Origin: Moniliophthora roreri
Taxonomy: Eukaryota; Basidiomycota; Agaricomycetes; Agaricales; Marasmiaceae
DNA: 64,000 nucleotides
Direction: 5' to 3'
NCBI GenBank assembly: GCA_001466705.2
Contig: LATX02000100.1
Span: forward strand, 868,001 to 932,000
Numbering within the stretch: position 1 is the first letter of the stretch; every line of letters starts with the position of its first letter. Below the pieces are notes generated by a model. That model searched no databases. It had not been told where the DNA came from and saw only the letters and a program-made list of their open reading frames with translations. This document shows positions 22,310 through 32,477 of the stretch, piece by piece. The translations under genes were made by a program, and so were the position numbers.

Positions 22310-23720
22310 TTACAATTCTCCATCTCCGTACAACTCCGTGTCGTAATCATACGACGTATCCAGTCTGTCATCAATGTCCGGCATCTCGCCCACTACTCCT
22401 AGGCAGGGTGTCGATGGAACATCGAAAGTCGGCTGCCAACCCATAGCCTGCTGTTCCTCAACCAAAAGCAACCTCACCTTTTTAGGGTCTTCTCCCACAA
22501 ACAACAACTGGGCGTCCCTGTCGTACTCGGCAACCAATGTATCAACATTCTCCACCAAGATTGTCATAGGGTTCGTCATCGTAATTTCATTCATCGTCAT
22601 AACGGCGACCATCCAACATAGAGTCTGAGCTCGAAGTAGTCCTTCGACGCGCAATGCGGCCAGACCTTCGTTGGTCAGGGCAGTGGCCAGATGTATGTCC
22701 AGGTTGAGTCTTGAAGCATCTATGACACATGTACTGTGGGCAATGTCAGGCAAAATGGTGTTCCAATCCACACAAAGGGCAGAGATGCAGTCTATGAGCT
22801 GCATCATCAGGGTCGGGGCCAGAGTCGGATTTCTCAAGCTGGGCATCGGTGGGTCGTTGTTGTTTACGGGGATTTTGTTCTCCTGTTCTCTGTCCTCGAC
22901 CACGTCCTCTGACTCCTTGAGAGTGACCTCCCCTCCAACTGTGGGGATATGCTCCACCTTCCAGTGGAACTGAGGCTTCAGGTGTCTGAAGATTTCTGGG
23001 GTCAACGGCGGCCAGAGGTTCGGATTGGGATGGGGTGAGGGAGTTGACTGACTCGACCTTAGGCTTGATGTCGGGATCGGGAGTGGGGTCAGGATAAACG
23101 AGGGTGTTGTCGGGTTTGGGGGAGGAATGGGTAATGGAGGGGAGTCCGGTTTCGTCAACCAAGGGTTCGGAGGTGAGTTGAGAGACGATGCTCCAAGTGT
23201 CATTGATGTCGGGATGGGGGTATCCATTCCCATTGGTTCTTCGTCCGAGTCAGTCAAGGAGACTGAAGGTGAGGGGATTAGGGTATTCCGACATTGCTCG
23301 GGGATCTGCAGGAGGGAGCATGGACAAATGGGGGTGATATGGAAAGGTGGACGGTACCGTAATGGGACCTTCAAGTCCCAGCTGATAATTACAGGCATAC
23401 ATCACCTGGTTTGCAATCTCAAGACTGCAGCTTTCAACGATTCTTTCGAAAAGCTTTCGTTGGGACCTGAGGAAAAACAAGCTTTTGATGCAGGGTTCCA
23501 ATCGGTTGTGTTGATCAGCGGCATTCCGGATTTGATCATCGTATTGCTCAGTATTAAAGAGGTGTAGGAGTTGGTAGAGGTTGGGCTTGAGGCTGTTCGG
23601 GTAGGTGATGTTTTCCCTGTATCTTCCTTCTCCCGACACAGCAGGAACAGGGCTTGGGATTTGTGCTAGCTGGCTGCCAGCAGCAGAAGAGGAAGAGGCG
23701 ATGGTGGATGCATTGGACAT
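22310..23720 (-). CDS. extra open reading frame of the Gypsy element downstream of pol
   Basis: Starts MSNASTIASSSSAAGS at 23720, 39 bp after the end of pol. One frame runs to 23250 (blocks RENITYPNSLKPNLYQLLHL, RSQRKLFERIVESC). A second frame open to 22310 overlaps it by about 150 bp and continues with a proline-rich stretch, WKVEHIPTVGGEVTLKE, an acidic segment, a helical part (LATALTNEGLAALRVEGLL) and the end ELYGDGEL. The overlap suggests one protein joined by frameshift or a mutation. No signal peptide or membrane span is seen, so it is not an obvious envelope. Role unknown; perhaps a capsid-like or regulatory accessory protein. Confidence 0.55.
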
Positions 23721-23758
23721 GGTTACTCTGGAGTAGGAATGGGGTCTTTAGGTCTCAC

Positions 23759-26700
23759 TCAATGCTTCTTTATATATTCCTTGAGAAGATCTAGACAGTT
23801 TGCCATTCCTTCCATTCGGATCCATCAGTTGTGAGACGAATCATACCTGGTGTATGACACAAGGAATTCTTGTGGCCGTTTCTTTGGTCTATGTCCTATC
23901 ACCGCTTCTACTTTGTATTCTTCGAATCCTTCTATAAGATCCAGGGGTGGTTCCGTAAAACTCGGTCTGTAGGCTTCAGTCTCCTTGAACAGTGATAGCA
24001 AGGCTGCGTGGAAAACAGAGTGGATTTTCCATTGATGTGGCAGGTCCAGTTTGTATGTCACAGGTCCGAGTACCTTAAGGATCTTGAATGGTCCTTCCCT
24101 TTTCAGAGCTAATTTCTTTGATGGGTATCCCATGGCTAAGTTCTTCGCTTCTAGCCAAACCTTCTGTCCTTCTTCAAACATGTCTAGCTTCTGTTTCTCC
24201 CTTCATATCATCTGCTGTCTTGCTAGTTCCAACAAGCTTGCAGTTTCTTCTCTGATTCTTTTCAATTCTTGAAGTCGTTCTTCTACTGAGGGAATTGTTG
24301 TCTTCTCGAATACTGTCGGAAGTGGACGAGGATGGTATCTCATCATCATGAAGAACGGAGATTTCTTGAGAACCGAATGAGTTCAGTTGTTATGCATGAA
24401 TTCCGCTAAGGGGAGGTATTCCTTCCATCGGGTTTGTTCTTTCGAGCAAAATGCCCTAAGATAGACCTCGACTTCTTGATTTACTCGTTCTGTTTCTCCA
24501 TCGGTTTGTGGATGGAACACTGTGCTCATCAAATGCTTGATAGACAGCTGTTTCCCCATTTCTTGGAATACTTCTGCAGCAAATCTAGGGTCTCAATCTG
24601 ATATGATACGATCCAGTAGTCCGAATCTTTTGTAAAGATGTTGGATTAATAGCTCCGCTATCTTTGTGGCATCCATTGTTTTGGTGCATGGAGTAAAAAT
24701 TACCCTCTTCATAGACGAGTGGTCCACCATGACCAAAATAGAATCTATATCATTGCACTCAGGTAGATCCATAATGAGGTCCATCGTACAAATCTGAAAC
24801 AGGAATGAATTTGATGTTGGCTGTGTGGGTTGGATTGGTGTTCTCGTGGGGTGTGTATTGATCTTCGATTGCTGGCATACAACGCAGCCATCGACAAAAG
24901 ATCTGATAAATTTAGCCATTCCTGGCCACCAAAAATCTCTCTGCACTTGTTCAACTGTGTTCCATTGTCCTGGGTGCCCTACTCCTGGGGTCTCGTGGAT
25001 GGACTGCACTATTCGTCTGCAAAGATCCGTGTCATTTGGCACGTAGACTCGGTTTTGAAAGAAGAGCAAGTCTCCTTCAAGTTTCCAATCTGATAGCACA
25101 GATTTGATCGGCGGCACGCCCTGGTGTAATAATTGTTCCAAGGCTGACTTATGGAAGTTGTCTGGGCCCAATCATTCTGCTATGTCCTCCCTCATTCCTA
25201 GATCGATTCCTTTAATGAATAGTTGGTCTGGTAGTACAACGATGTCTTCATTATCGCTGTCGACATCATCTTGTTCGTTACTTCGTCGTGACAAGGCGTC
25301 GGCTTGGGTGATCGACTTTCCCGGAACGTGTACTAATCCTAAGTCAAATTCTGACAGGAAGAGGCTCCATCTCGCTTGTCGCCTGTTTAACTTTTGCGCC
25401 GTCTGGAAGTATGTGAGGTTCTTATGATCCGAAAGGATCACTATCTTGAACTTTCCTCCCATGAGGTAGTGATGCCATTCCATCAGTGCTCAATAGATTG
25501 CAAGGAGTTCACGATCATAAATCTCGTAGTTCCGTTCTGTGGGGGACAGTGACTTCAAAAGATACCCGCATGGATGCCATTCACTGTCTGCTTCCTTTTG
25601 TCTAAGGACAGCACCCATGGCCCATTTAGAAGCATCAGCTTCTATGACAAAAGGTTTATCGACATCTGGCATGACGAGTATTGGTTCGGAAAGGAATTTT
25701 GCTTTAAGGAGGTTGAAGGCTATTTGGCATTGCTTAGTCCATTTGAATTTCCGATTTTTCTGCAGTAGATCGTTCAACAGCCTTGTTAGATGTGTGTATT
25801 TTCCAATGAATTTCCTGTAGAAGTTTCCAAATCCCAGAAATGCGTGTACCCCCTTTACTGTCTGGGGAGGTTCCCAATCTGCTATCCCCACTAGTTTTAC
25901 TGGGTCCATGGCGATATACCTGGGCCTAATGACCATTCCAAGGAATACCACTTCTGTCACGTCAAACTCGCATTTCTCCAGTTTAAGGAACAGATCATGC
26001 TTCTTGAGACGACGCATCAGTCACTCTGTTCGTTCTCTGTGCTCGGTTTGATCCTTGGAGAAAAGAAGGATATTGTCCATATAGACTACACACCATCCTT
26101 CATCAATGAAATCTGAAAGGATGTCGTTCATGAAGGCTTGGAAGGTGGCAGGGGAGTTGCTCAATCCGAAGAACATAACTGTTGGCTCGAAAAGCCCTCT
26201 GTTCATCTTGAAGGCGGCTTTCCATTGATCTCCATCCTTTATCCTGACGTTATTGTACCCGTTTCGAAGATCAAGCTTCATGAATATTGTTGCTCCTTTT
26301 AATTTGTCGAGAAGTTCCAAGATTAAGAGTAAGGGGTAGGCGTTTTTCACCGTTCCTTTGTTGAGTTCTCTATAGTCCTGTGTAGGTCGTAGTGCTCCCT
26401 TCTCCTTTTTAGCTATGAAGAAGAAGGGGGATGCCATTGGGGATTTCGATTTATGAATGTACCCTTTTCGTAGATTCTCTTCGAGGAAGCTGTCCTGTTC
26501 CTTCTGCTCTGCAGGGCTCAGCGGGTATAATTTACAGTTCCTTGGCACAAAGTCCGGTTTAAGGTCAATTGCGTGGTCATATGTTTGAGCGGGTGGGAAT
26601 CATTCGGCCTTTCCTTTTTTGAAACGATCTCGATATCCTAGTAAATAGCTGGGAATGAGTTCTTCAATGTCCTTCTTCACTGTTTGTTGTTGATGAGCCA

Positions 26701-27190
26701 TTTCTTGTGACACTGTGATCTTGGCTCCTATGAGGACTTCCGGCTCAAAGTTGTCTAAGACTCCCCTGAACCTCTTGATCTGAATCCTCCTTCGCAGCGG
26801 AAATTGAATTTCTCCTGTCTCCCAATCAATTGCAGGGTTGTGGTATTGTAACCAAGAGAGTCCCAAGATCATGTCTTCATCTCCGATACCTGAGATCATG
26901 AAATTTTCCCTGAATTCTTTTCCCGCGATTTGGAATTCCAACTCCATGACATGTGTAATCCATGCTGTTTTGTTGGCCGTTCCATCAACATTGAAAACTC
27001 GGATTTTTTCCAGCAATTGAATCCATTTTTTTCCTAACGTTCTAGCAAACCCCGTGCTTATGAACTGCCTCTGAGTCCAACAACGCTTTTGTTTCAATGG
27101 TTTTTGTTCCCACTTTGTACTGGAGAGGAATGTGCATAGAATTTTGATCCAGTTTAGCTAGTACAAAGTGTGAAATAGTTATCGGCAGTG
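23759..27190 (-). pseudogene. Gypsy pol polyprotein (protease, RT, RNase H, integrase, chromodomain)
   Basis: Protease begins in a frame shifted relative to gag; a small deletion after ALLDSE removes the glycine of the DSG site. Reverse transcriptase blocks: [34 protein letters not shown], and [11 protein letters not shown] near 26080, where the usual YxDD has become YMDN. RNase H: VIEADASKWAMGAVLRQKE. Integrase: GHPGQW...CVVCQQSK zinc finger, TMDLIMDLP and ISD.DPRF catalytic blocks, HPQTDGETERVNQ. The chromodomain (VEAVIGHRPKKRPQEFLVSY ... LLKEY) ends at 23759. TGA codons interrupt near 26585, 26020, 25490, 25170, 24595, 24380, 24210 and 23825. Catalytically dead. Confidence 0.9.
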
Positions 27191-27214
27191 GAGACATCAT
27201 CCTCTTCCGCCATT

Positions 27215-28453
27215 TCAAAAACCCTCTTGTTCCATCATATCGATAAGGAGGTTCTTTTCCTCCTCCGTTTGTTCATTCACCAGTGCCCTGATTCTGGCAA
27301 ACCTCTCTTCCTTTGAGAGCTTCTTCGGCTCTTCCTGCTTTCTCTCATCTTTCTTCGGCGTATCCAGGCAATCCTTGATGCAATATCTGTTCCTTCCGCA
27401 CCTAAAGAATAACCCCTTTGCCATGTACTCCTTCCGATCAATGTCAGTGATCTGTTTGATGGCAATGTCTTCTTTCTTCCTAAAGTTCCTTTGAGGCTTC
27501 TTCCCTCCATGCTCGTCGCCCCATGTCTTTCTGTATTCCAATGCTTGTTTATAACTCTCATCAAATAGTATAGCGGCGTTCATCCAATCCTTGATTGTAG
27601 TGGGGGCGCCTTCTGGTCTCATCATGATTTTGAGAGCCAGACTCCTGGGTAATCCCCGTTTAAACGCCACTATCTGTGCCGCATCGTTATACTCTGTCTG
27701 CTTCGCTAGATATGTAAATTGGTACATATATTCATCGGCCCGTTCCTTCATTCTTAGGTCTTTGAGTTCCAATTGCGCTTTTAAGGCAGGGTCGAGAGGT
27801 TCAAAAGAAGTCCTGAAGTCGTCTAAGAACTCCGACCACGTAACTTTCTCAGCGTCTGGATCGAATGTGAGCAGAAGATTGGTTTTGTCATTCTTCCAAA
27901 ACTCTCCTGGTCCATCTGTTATGTATGAAAGAAGGAATAGCTTCTTTGACCTATTGTCAGAGAACGCCTTTGGGTTAAGCGCCACATAAATCAGCACTTC
28001 TCATAGAAACTTCTTGGCATCTTTCCACGTTCCCGTAAAGGCCCTCGGTAATGTGGCTTTTACCTCCTTAACTGCTGATACCACCTGTACTGGCATTGCA
28101 GAACCAATAACGGCTTCCTCGACTACTGGTTCCTCTCTCTTGGGTCTGCTCCCTGACAGCTTCTTGTCTTCGGCCATTGCTTCAAGTTGTATTCTCAGTG
28201 ATTGAGGGCTGTTCTTTAACCCTTGTAGTAATCGTTGAAATGGGTCTAGTTCCTCCGGAGAGTTGGTAGAGGTATTCAATGTATCCGACCCTGGCGGCTT
28301 CGGTGTACTCAGTGAGGACCTCTCTTCGAATTTGGTCGGTCTCGATCCAGTTGAAATGGATGATGGGGTCAAGGTTCTCCTTGTTCCCAGGTCTTCTTCA
28401 GGTGTCTCTGTCAGTGGCCGACTTGTTGGCGATGGCACATGCAAGGGGGTCAA
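27215..28453 (-). pseudogene. Gypsy gag
   Basis: Starts MTPLHVPSPTSRPLTETPEE. A Pro/Ser/Thr-rich N-terminus is followed by the capsid-type retrotransposon Gag domain (YITDGPGEFWKNDKTNLLL, ERADEYMYQFTYLAKQ, IMMRPEGAPTTIKDWMNAA) and a lysine-rich tail ending MEQEGF. A TGA at 28001 splits it where the intronic relative has Arg. The zinc knuckle reads FFRCGRNRYCIKDC, so its first Cys and the His are replaced and RNA binding is likely lost. Confidence 0.88.
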
Positions 28454-28655
28454 TAGTTCTCTGCAGGACGCTCAGGTTAACGGTGGGATTGCTTGTCCAC
28501 CAGGATTCGATATGGATTGGGTTAGTAACCCACACTGGTGTGCTTCTGCCTTGGCGATGTCTTGTTCTAGCTGTTGTTCTGTCCATAGTGGTGTCTTGTT
28601 GCTCCTAGGTGATGCCTAGACCTGGGTAGGTCGGCAATCGATGAGCTTGACCTTA
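28454..28655 (-). other. Gypsy leader
   Basis: About 200 bp between the 5' LTR and gag. Directly internal to the LTR the minus strand reads TAAGGTCAAGCTCATCG; no match to a usual tRNA primer site was recognised. Confidence 0.5.
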
Positions 28656-29109
28656 TGTTACATTACTTGCGTAGCAATGTCAACTCCAACTACTTTAGCG
28701 AAGTGCTACCTCCGTTCAAGTAATTGTACAGGTTCAAGTTTGAGTTCGTTCAGTGGTCACTGAAGTTCAGAAATCCTTCGATCGTGGTGTTGACACAAGT
28801 TGAATAAACCAGGTCAAGCTAGAGACTTAGAGTCTCTGCTTGAGCGCTTAAATACATTACAACCGAGCTAATGCTAACTATATACGTAGAGCGATGAGTT
28901 CGGTGATTGTCTAAAGTTTCCTGAGTCTATCGGGATATGAGTAATACAAGTACAAAAGGATAGGTAAATGGGGATGGGGAAGGTGTACAAGTCCGATGAC
29001 AATGGAAGCATAAGGGGTGAGAAGGAAAAAGGGGGCTGGAAAGGTGTATGAGTCCGATAGAATGAGAAGCATAGAGAGTTACAATGAGAAAAGAGAAAGA
29101 AACGTAACA
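28656..29109 (-). repeat. Gypsy 5' LTR
   Basis: 454 bp, TGTTACATT...GAAACGTAACA, about 97 percent identical to 21807-22260. Followed by GTACC. Confidence 0.93.
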
Positions 29110-29114
29110 GTACC
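29110..29114 (+). repeat. target-site duplication GTACC, right copy
   Basis: Matches 21802-21806 exactly. Confidence 0.9.
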
Positions 29115-30601
29115 AGTGGCCAACTGGGCAACATTGAACTCTCGTTGTTCATCGGTGCTCGAAACAAGTCTGATGGTGAAGTGGATGTTAGCTGGTCTGT
29201 TGTCATTCCTATGGGTTTTGACTCAAACTCATGGTATTGACTTTCCAGTGTGCATGCATCTTCTATCAAGGGTCAAGAAAAGTTCCTGAAAGGTGCTTGT
29301 CACAGTGAGCTTGGGTTCACTGTGACTGAGGTGTGGAAGGACTTTGTGAGCAAAAAGATACCCCATATGTCTGGATTTGTGGTCTACTGTCTCATGATAC
29401 TGATGGGTTGTGTAGTCAAGCTGAAACAACTGGACTTGTGTACCGGTTTGGAGTACAATTCTGATGGCATCGTGGTGATCAAGCAGACGCTGATGGTATG
29501 AGCGACGGCACCAGATTCACTCGTAAAAGTGCTGGAGAACATGTTACAGGTGTTATATCATATGTGCTCACTACTTCTGTGGACAAGTGTCTATTGCTGA
29601 CTTAAGCCTCAGTCAAAGCTTGCTCCACCACCGACATCCCTTACGAAGACATCAAGGCCAATCCCTCTCATTACTATGACAATGTTTTACACTCTTATAT
29701 TACATCCCTCTCCTTATTGGATCCCAAAGCACTGCAAATCAGTGAATTGTATGCTCTTGTCCAATATTTACAGCAGCTGAAGGATCCTTTTGTCTTTGCT
29801 ACCGTGGTGAAGGATAATGGCCCTGCACTCAGTTCCAAACCACCACTCAGCATTCCAGACTTACTGAAGAATGTCAGCAGCACTGTTAGAGAGTTTGACA
29901 CCATGGTGAAAGAAGATACCATTGGACCTGATTCCAAACCAGCCCTCAGCATCCCAAGCACCTCTGTCAGTGCTCCTCCATCCAGTTCCGACACTGAACT
30001 CCACATGGCAGGGTCACCTGAGAACTTGGCCAACATCGCAGGAGAGCATTTCTCCACTGCATCCAGTGATCAACCTGCCATATCACTTGATCCAGAGGTT
30101 CCAGCAAGTGGTGACCAACCAGTCCCTAACGTTCATAATGTCACTGTGGCTGGTGAGGAGCTGTCGGCTTGTGCTAATATCAACAGCACTGTTGGTGGTG
30201 AGGCGAACATGAAACCCATGGCAGTGGCCAACACTCTACCTCACACCCCCGTTATTGGTGAGGTCGATCGGCAAGACTCTTCTCACTCTGACAACAACAC
30301 ACCACACCACAATGAAGAAGAGCAAGAGGCAGCTGTTGGCAAGAAACAAAAGCCAAGAGCTCCTCAGGTGACTGTGAAATGTTGCAAGGTGAATACTGTT
30401 GGTGACCATGCCGAAGCTGATGTGACTGGCGAGGCTGGAACCAAGGGTCTGAAGACACGCATCAACAAGTGGGCAGGCTTGGGTTGTCAACAGCCGAGCA
30501 CTCGTGATGCTCGGCCAAGTTTGCGTTTGGCAGAAGCTGCTGAGGCAGAGAACACATTGAAAGGTACGGGCTGCAGGCACAAAGGAGGCAAAAGGAAGTA
30601 G
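29115..30601 (+). pseudogene. KDZ cargo gene D, 3' part
   Basis: The frame interrupted by the Gypsy element resumes with SGQLGNIELSLF and DGEVDVSWSVV. After one or more exons that I could not join with certainty (29270-29650), a long exon is open from 29717 (MDPKALQISELYALVQYLQQ) to the TAG at 30601. This C-terminal part is Ser/Thr/Pro-rich and probably disordered. It has an acidic stretch (HHNEEEQEAA), basic patches (GKKQKPRAPQVTVK) and a basic end (RHKGGKRK). It could be a nuclear or DNA-associated protein by composition only. It lies next to the right subterminal array. Confidence 0.55.
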
Positions 30602-30667
30602 ACTCACAGGTACGTGTTTTCCCTCTCTTGGAGTGTAGGTCGCTGACTTCAATTATACAGTCAGGCT

Positions 30668-30945
30668 TTTGTTTAATATTGTTTGGTTAGATATTTCATG
30701 TTTAATAGTTCAGATTTGTTCGCTTCACCATTCAGACTGATGATTCAACTTGCTGCTTAATATCTCTGTTTATTCTCTGATTACGATGTTTATTTAGGCT
30801 GTTTAATGTCTCTATTTATTTGGTTTTGTACCCGGTCAGTTGTTGGTTCTGTTGGTAAAGTCGTTTAATTAGCCTGTTTAATTAGGCGTATGTCGGACTC
30901 GGGCTGTCTCATATGTGCTTAACAAATGTGTTTAATACCTGTTTA
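30668..30945 (-). repeat. right subterminal TGTTTAA motif array
   Basis: Copies of TGTTTAAT or GTTTATT-like words near 30669, 30698, 30752, 30766, 30790, 30800, 30863, 30877, 30928 and 30940. They are in opposite orientation to the left array, so all point inward from the ends. Confidence 0.6.
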
Positions 30946-31029
30946 GTACAATAGAGACAATAAAGTGTATTGTTTAGCTTGGTTAAAAAAATTTCGGTAT
31001 AGCTGTTGGGTGTTGAAAAAAGTTCATAC
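30946..31029 (-). repeat. right terminal inverted repeat of the KDZ element
   Basis: Reverse complement of 4649-4732; its minus strand starts GTATGAACTTTTTTCAACAC. Weak inverted similarity (GACTCNTGC) continues outward to about 31056. Confidence 0.85.
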
Positions 31030-31056
31030 AATTTTTCTACCTGCAAGAGTCACCCA

Positions 31057-31948
31057 GACCCTCTGCCCTAACCCTTCCACCCCAGATCCAAACCTTCTGC
31101 AAGGCTTCAGGAGTGATACGACACAGACATTGTCTGCTAGCTATAGCGTGTAGAACGTTTAGTGTTTGGTAAAAGGATAGCGATGTTCTGGGATCGACTC
31201 ACGACATACAGCTATATACTGAGATGGCTCGGCGCTGTCGTCTGGGTCTTCTCCAGGGTGCCTGACGCGTCGAAATACCTTTAGTTTCTCAAACACGATC
31301 AATAATCAGTACACGTACCTCGCCCCGTACCACATTTCACCTCTGGCCTACATCCAGAACTCTGTGCATTGTCCAGATTTCATCTTGATATGATGGAAGA
31401 ACGATAATAAGACTGGAGAAAAAACGCGTTAGCGGGTGGGAGCTGTTGGAAAGCGGGGATAGTGGTGGTTAAAAAGAAAGAAGTAAGCGTGGGGAAATTC
31501 GGGGCACGGGAGAATTTGAGGCGAGTTGTGCACGGACCACAAGGCACAGGTTCTTTTTTTCCTAAGTTCAATTTGAGCACTGTTCTTTTCTGAAGTGTCG
31601 TCAAGTGGCGTTGATCAAATGAATGTCAGAAAACGTCAGGTACGTGTCTGATTTTTGCGGATTCGTCGAATAACGCCTGATAGCATCTGATAGCGCCCAG
31701 TAACGTCTCGTTGGGCATAAACGCCCGTTGAAATCCTTCAATGCAGCTGACGAAAGGTCTATCGATGTTATATACACCTTCAAGCTCTGGTCGCTTCGTT
31801 GCCCTCAAAACGAGGGGTACCGCACGTGAAAGCAAAAATATCGGATCAGATTGCCGCTATCGATGTAGAAGAGGGAACATTCGGGATGCATTGGTACTCG
31901 TGATTTCATTTGCAATGGTCCGAGTCTACTGATTTGCGTATAATGCAG
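31057..31948. other. right flank of the KDZ element, no gene seen
   Basis: No supported coding region. CpG content is normal again from about 31150, unlike the element. Confidence 0.4.
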
Positions 31949-32248
31949 GCTATCCATCGAGGGCCCAGGAACTGGCGAAACTGCTCAACTAAGCACGACC
32001 GATGTGAAGGTGCGTCACTGTTAGCAAGGTCTTCAGCTCAACTCCCGGAAATCGATACCCAATCAAGTCTCGACCAAGAGCAAACGTTCCAGCTCCATAT
32101 CAATCCAGCTTTAGATAGTATTGCCAAAGAGCGACCCGCTTTTGATTCTCTTCCGGTAAAGGGAGTGTTGAAACTGGCTAAGCAGGACCCCTAGACCTTG
32201 GGCAAAAGTACAATGTCACTTGAGGATGCTCTAATCGCAGCGGCTCTA
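31949..32248 (+). pseudogene. HsbA relic
   Basis: An AG followed by GCTATCCATCGAGG matches exon 2 of the HsbA genes but is 61 instead of 63 nt long (frameshift). After an intron-like gap comes an exon-3-like frame with SIAKERPAFDSLPVKGVLKL, AKQDP, a TAG stop, and LEDALIAAAL. Exon 1 with the signal peptide and the last exon are not recognisable. The position between two intact family members supports a dead tandem copy. Confidence 0.7.
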
Positions 32249-32477
32249 GTGCGTATCCCGTTTCTCTGCCCTTGCTGCACAGTACTGAAATCGCTGTCAG
32301 AATTACCTCAAATAGAAGCTCCCAGTGCACGATTTCTTGAGTAATCGGCACAGAATGCTGTAACTATCAGTGATTAGAGCATATTCGCAACAGCTTTTCT
32401 GGCGATTTCGAGAAGACCCGAGCATCCGCTCGGCGAGTGCTCAGTGTGGGAGTAGTCAGTCTCCCGCTCGGCTAGTA

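Larger units (their letters stand above)
21807..29109 (-). mobile_element. complete Ty3/Gypsy chromovirus nested in the KDZ element
   Basis: 7303 bp with 454-bp LTRs (TGTTAC...GTAACA) and a GTACC target duplication. Order on the minus strand is LTR, gag, protease, reverse transcriptase, RNase H, integrase, chromodomain, an extra open reading frame, polypurine tract, LTR. The tract GAGGGGGTAA adjoins the 3' LTR at 22261. No TGG-type primer site is evident next to the 5' LTR, so self-priming is possible. The body is broken by at least eight TGA codons. Confidence 0.95.
4621..31056. mobile_element. KDZ-class DNA transposon with cargo genes and nested retroelements
   Basis: Bounded by an 84-bp inverted repeat (4649-4732 and 30946-31029), with weaker inverted similarity continuing outward to about 4621 and 31056. 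Inside are a KDZ transposase, five further spliced genes found only between the repeats, and two later Gypsy insertions (about 4.9 kb in an intron and 7.3 kb in the last cargo gene). Removing these leaves an element of about 14 kb. Fungal KDZ elements are known to be large, to have terminal inverted repeats and to carry extra genes. I could not find a clean target-site duplication, so the outer ends are uncertain by some tens of bases. Confidence 0.75.

Noticed and set aside
22374..23567. Plus-strand frames across the Gypsy 3' region
   Set aside because: They are shadows of the minus-strand accessory frame and have no splice or promoter context.
14590..30601. TET/JBP dioxygenase among the KDZ cargo, as reported for other fungal KDZ elements
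   Set aside because: No HxD...H dioxygenase pattern in a plausible context was found in any of the cargo genes.
5000..30601. TGA as a reassigned sense codon, given how often it appears in frame
   Set aside because: Host genes in the window (HsbA1-3, both aldolases) use TGA as their normal stop, and the replaced residues are both Arg and Trp.
4600..31080. An 8-bp target-site duplication for the KDZ element
   Set aside because: I compared the sequences outside both inverted repeats and found no matching octamer. The outer ends are too uncertain to claim one.
4395..31710. Similar words (TCTGATAACATCTGATAGTG near 4405 and CCTGATAGCATCTGATAGCG near 31675) flanking the KDZ element, as a possible large target duplication
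   Set aside because: They lie 200-650 bp outside the inverted repeats, and the similarity does not extend. Short degenerate repeats explain them better.
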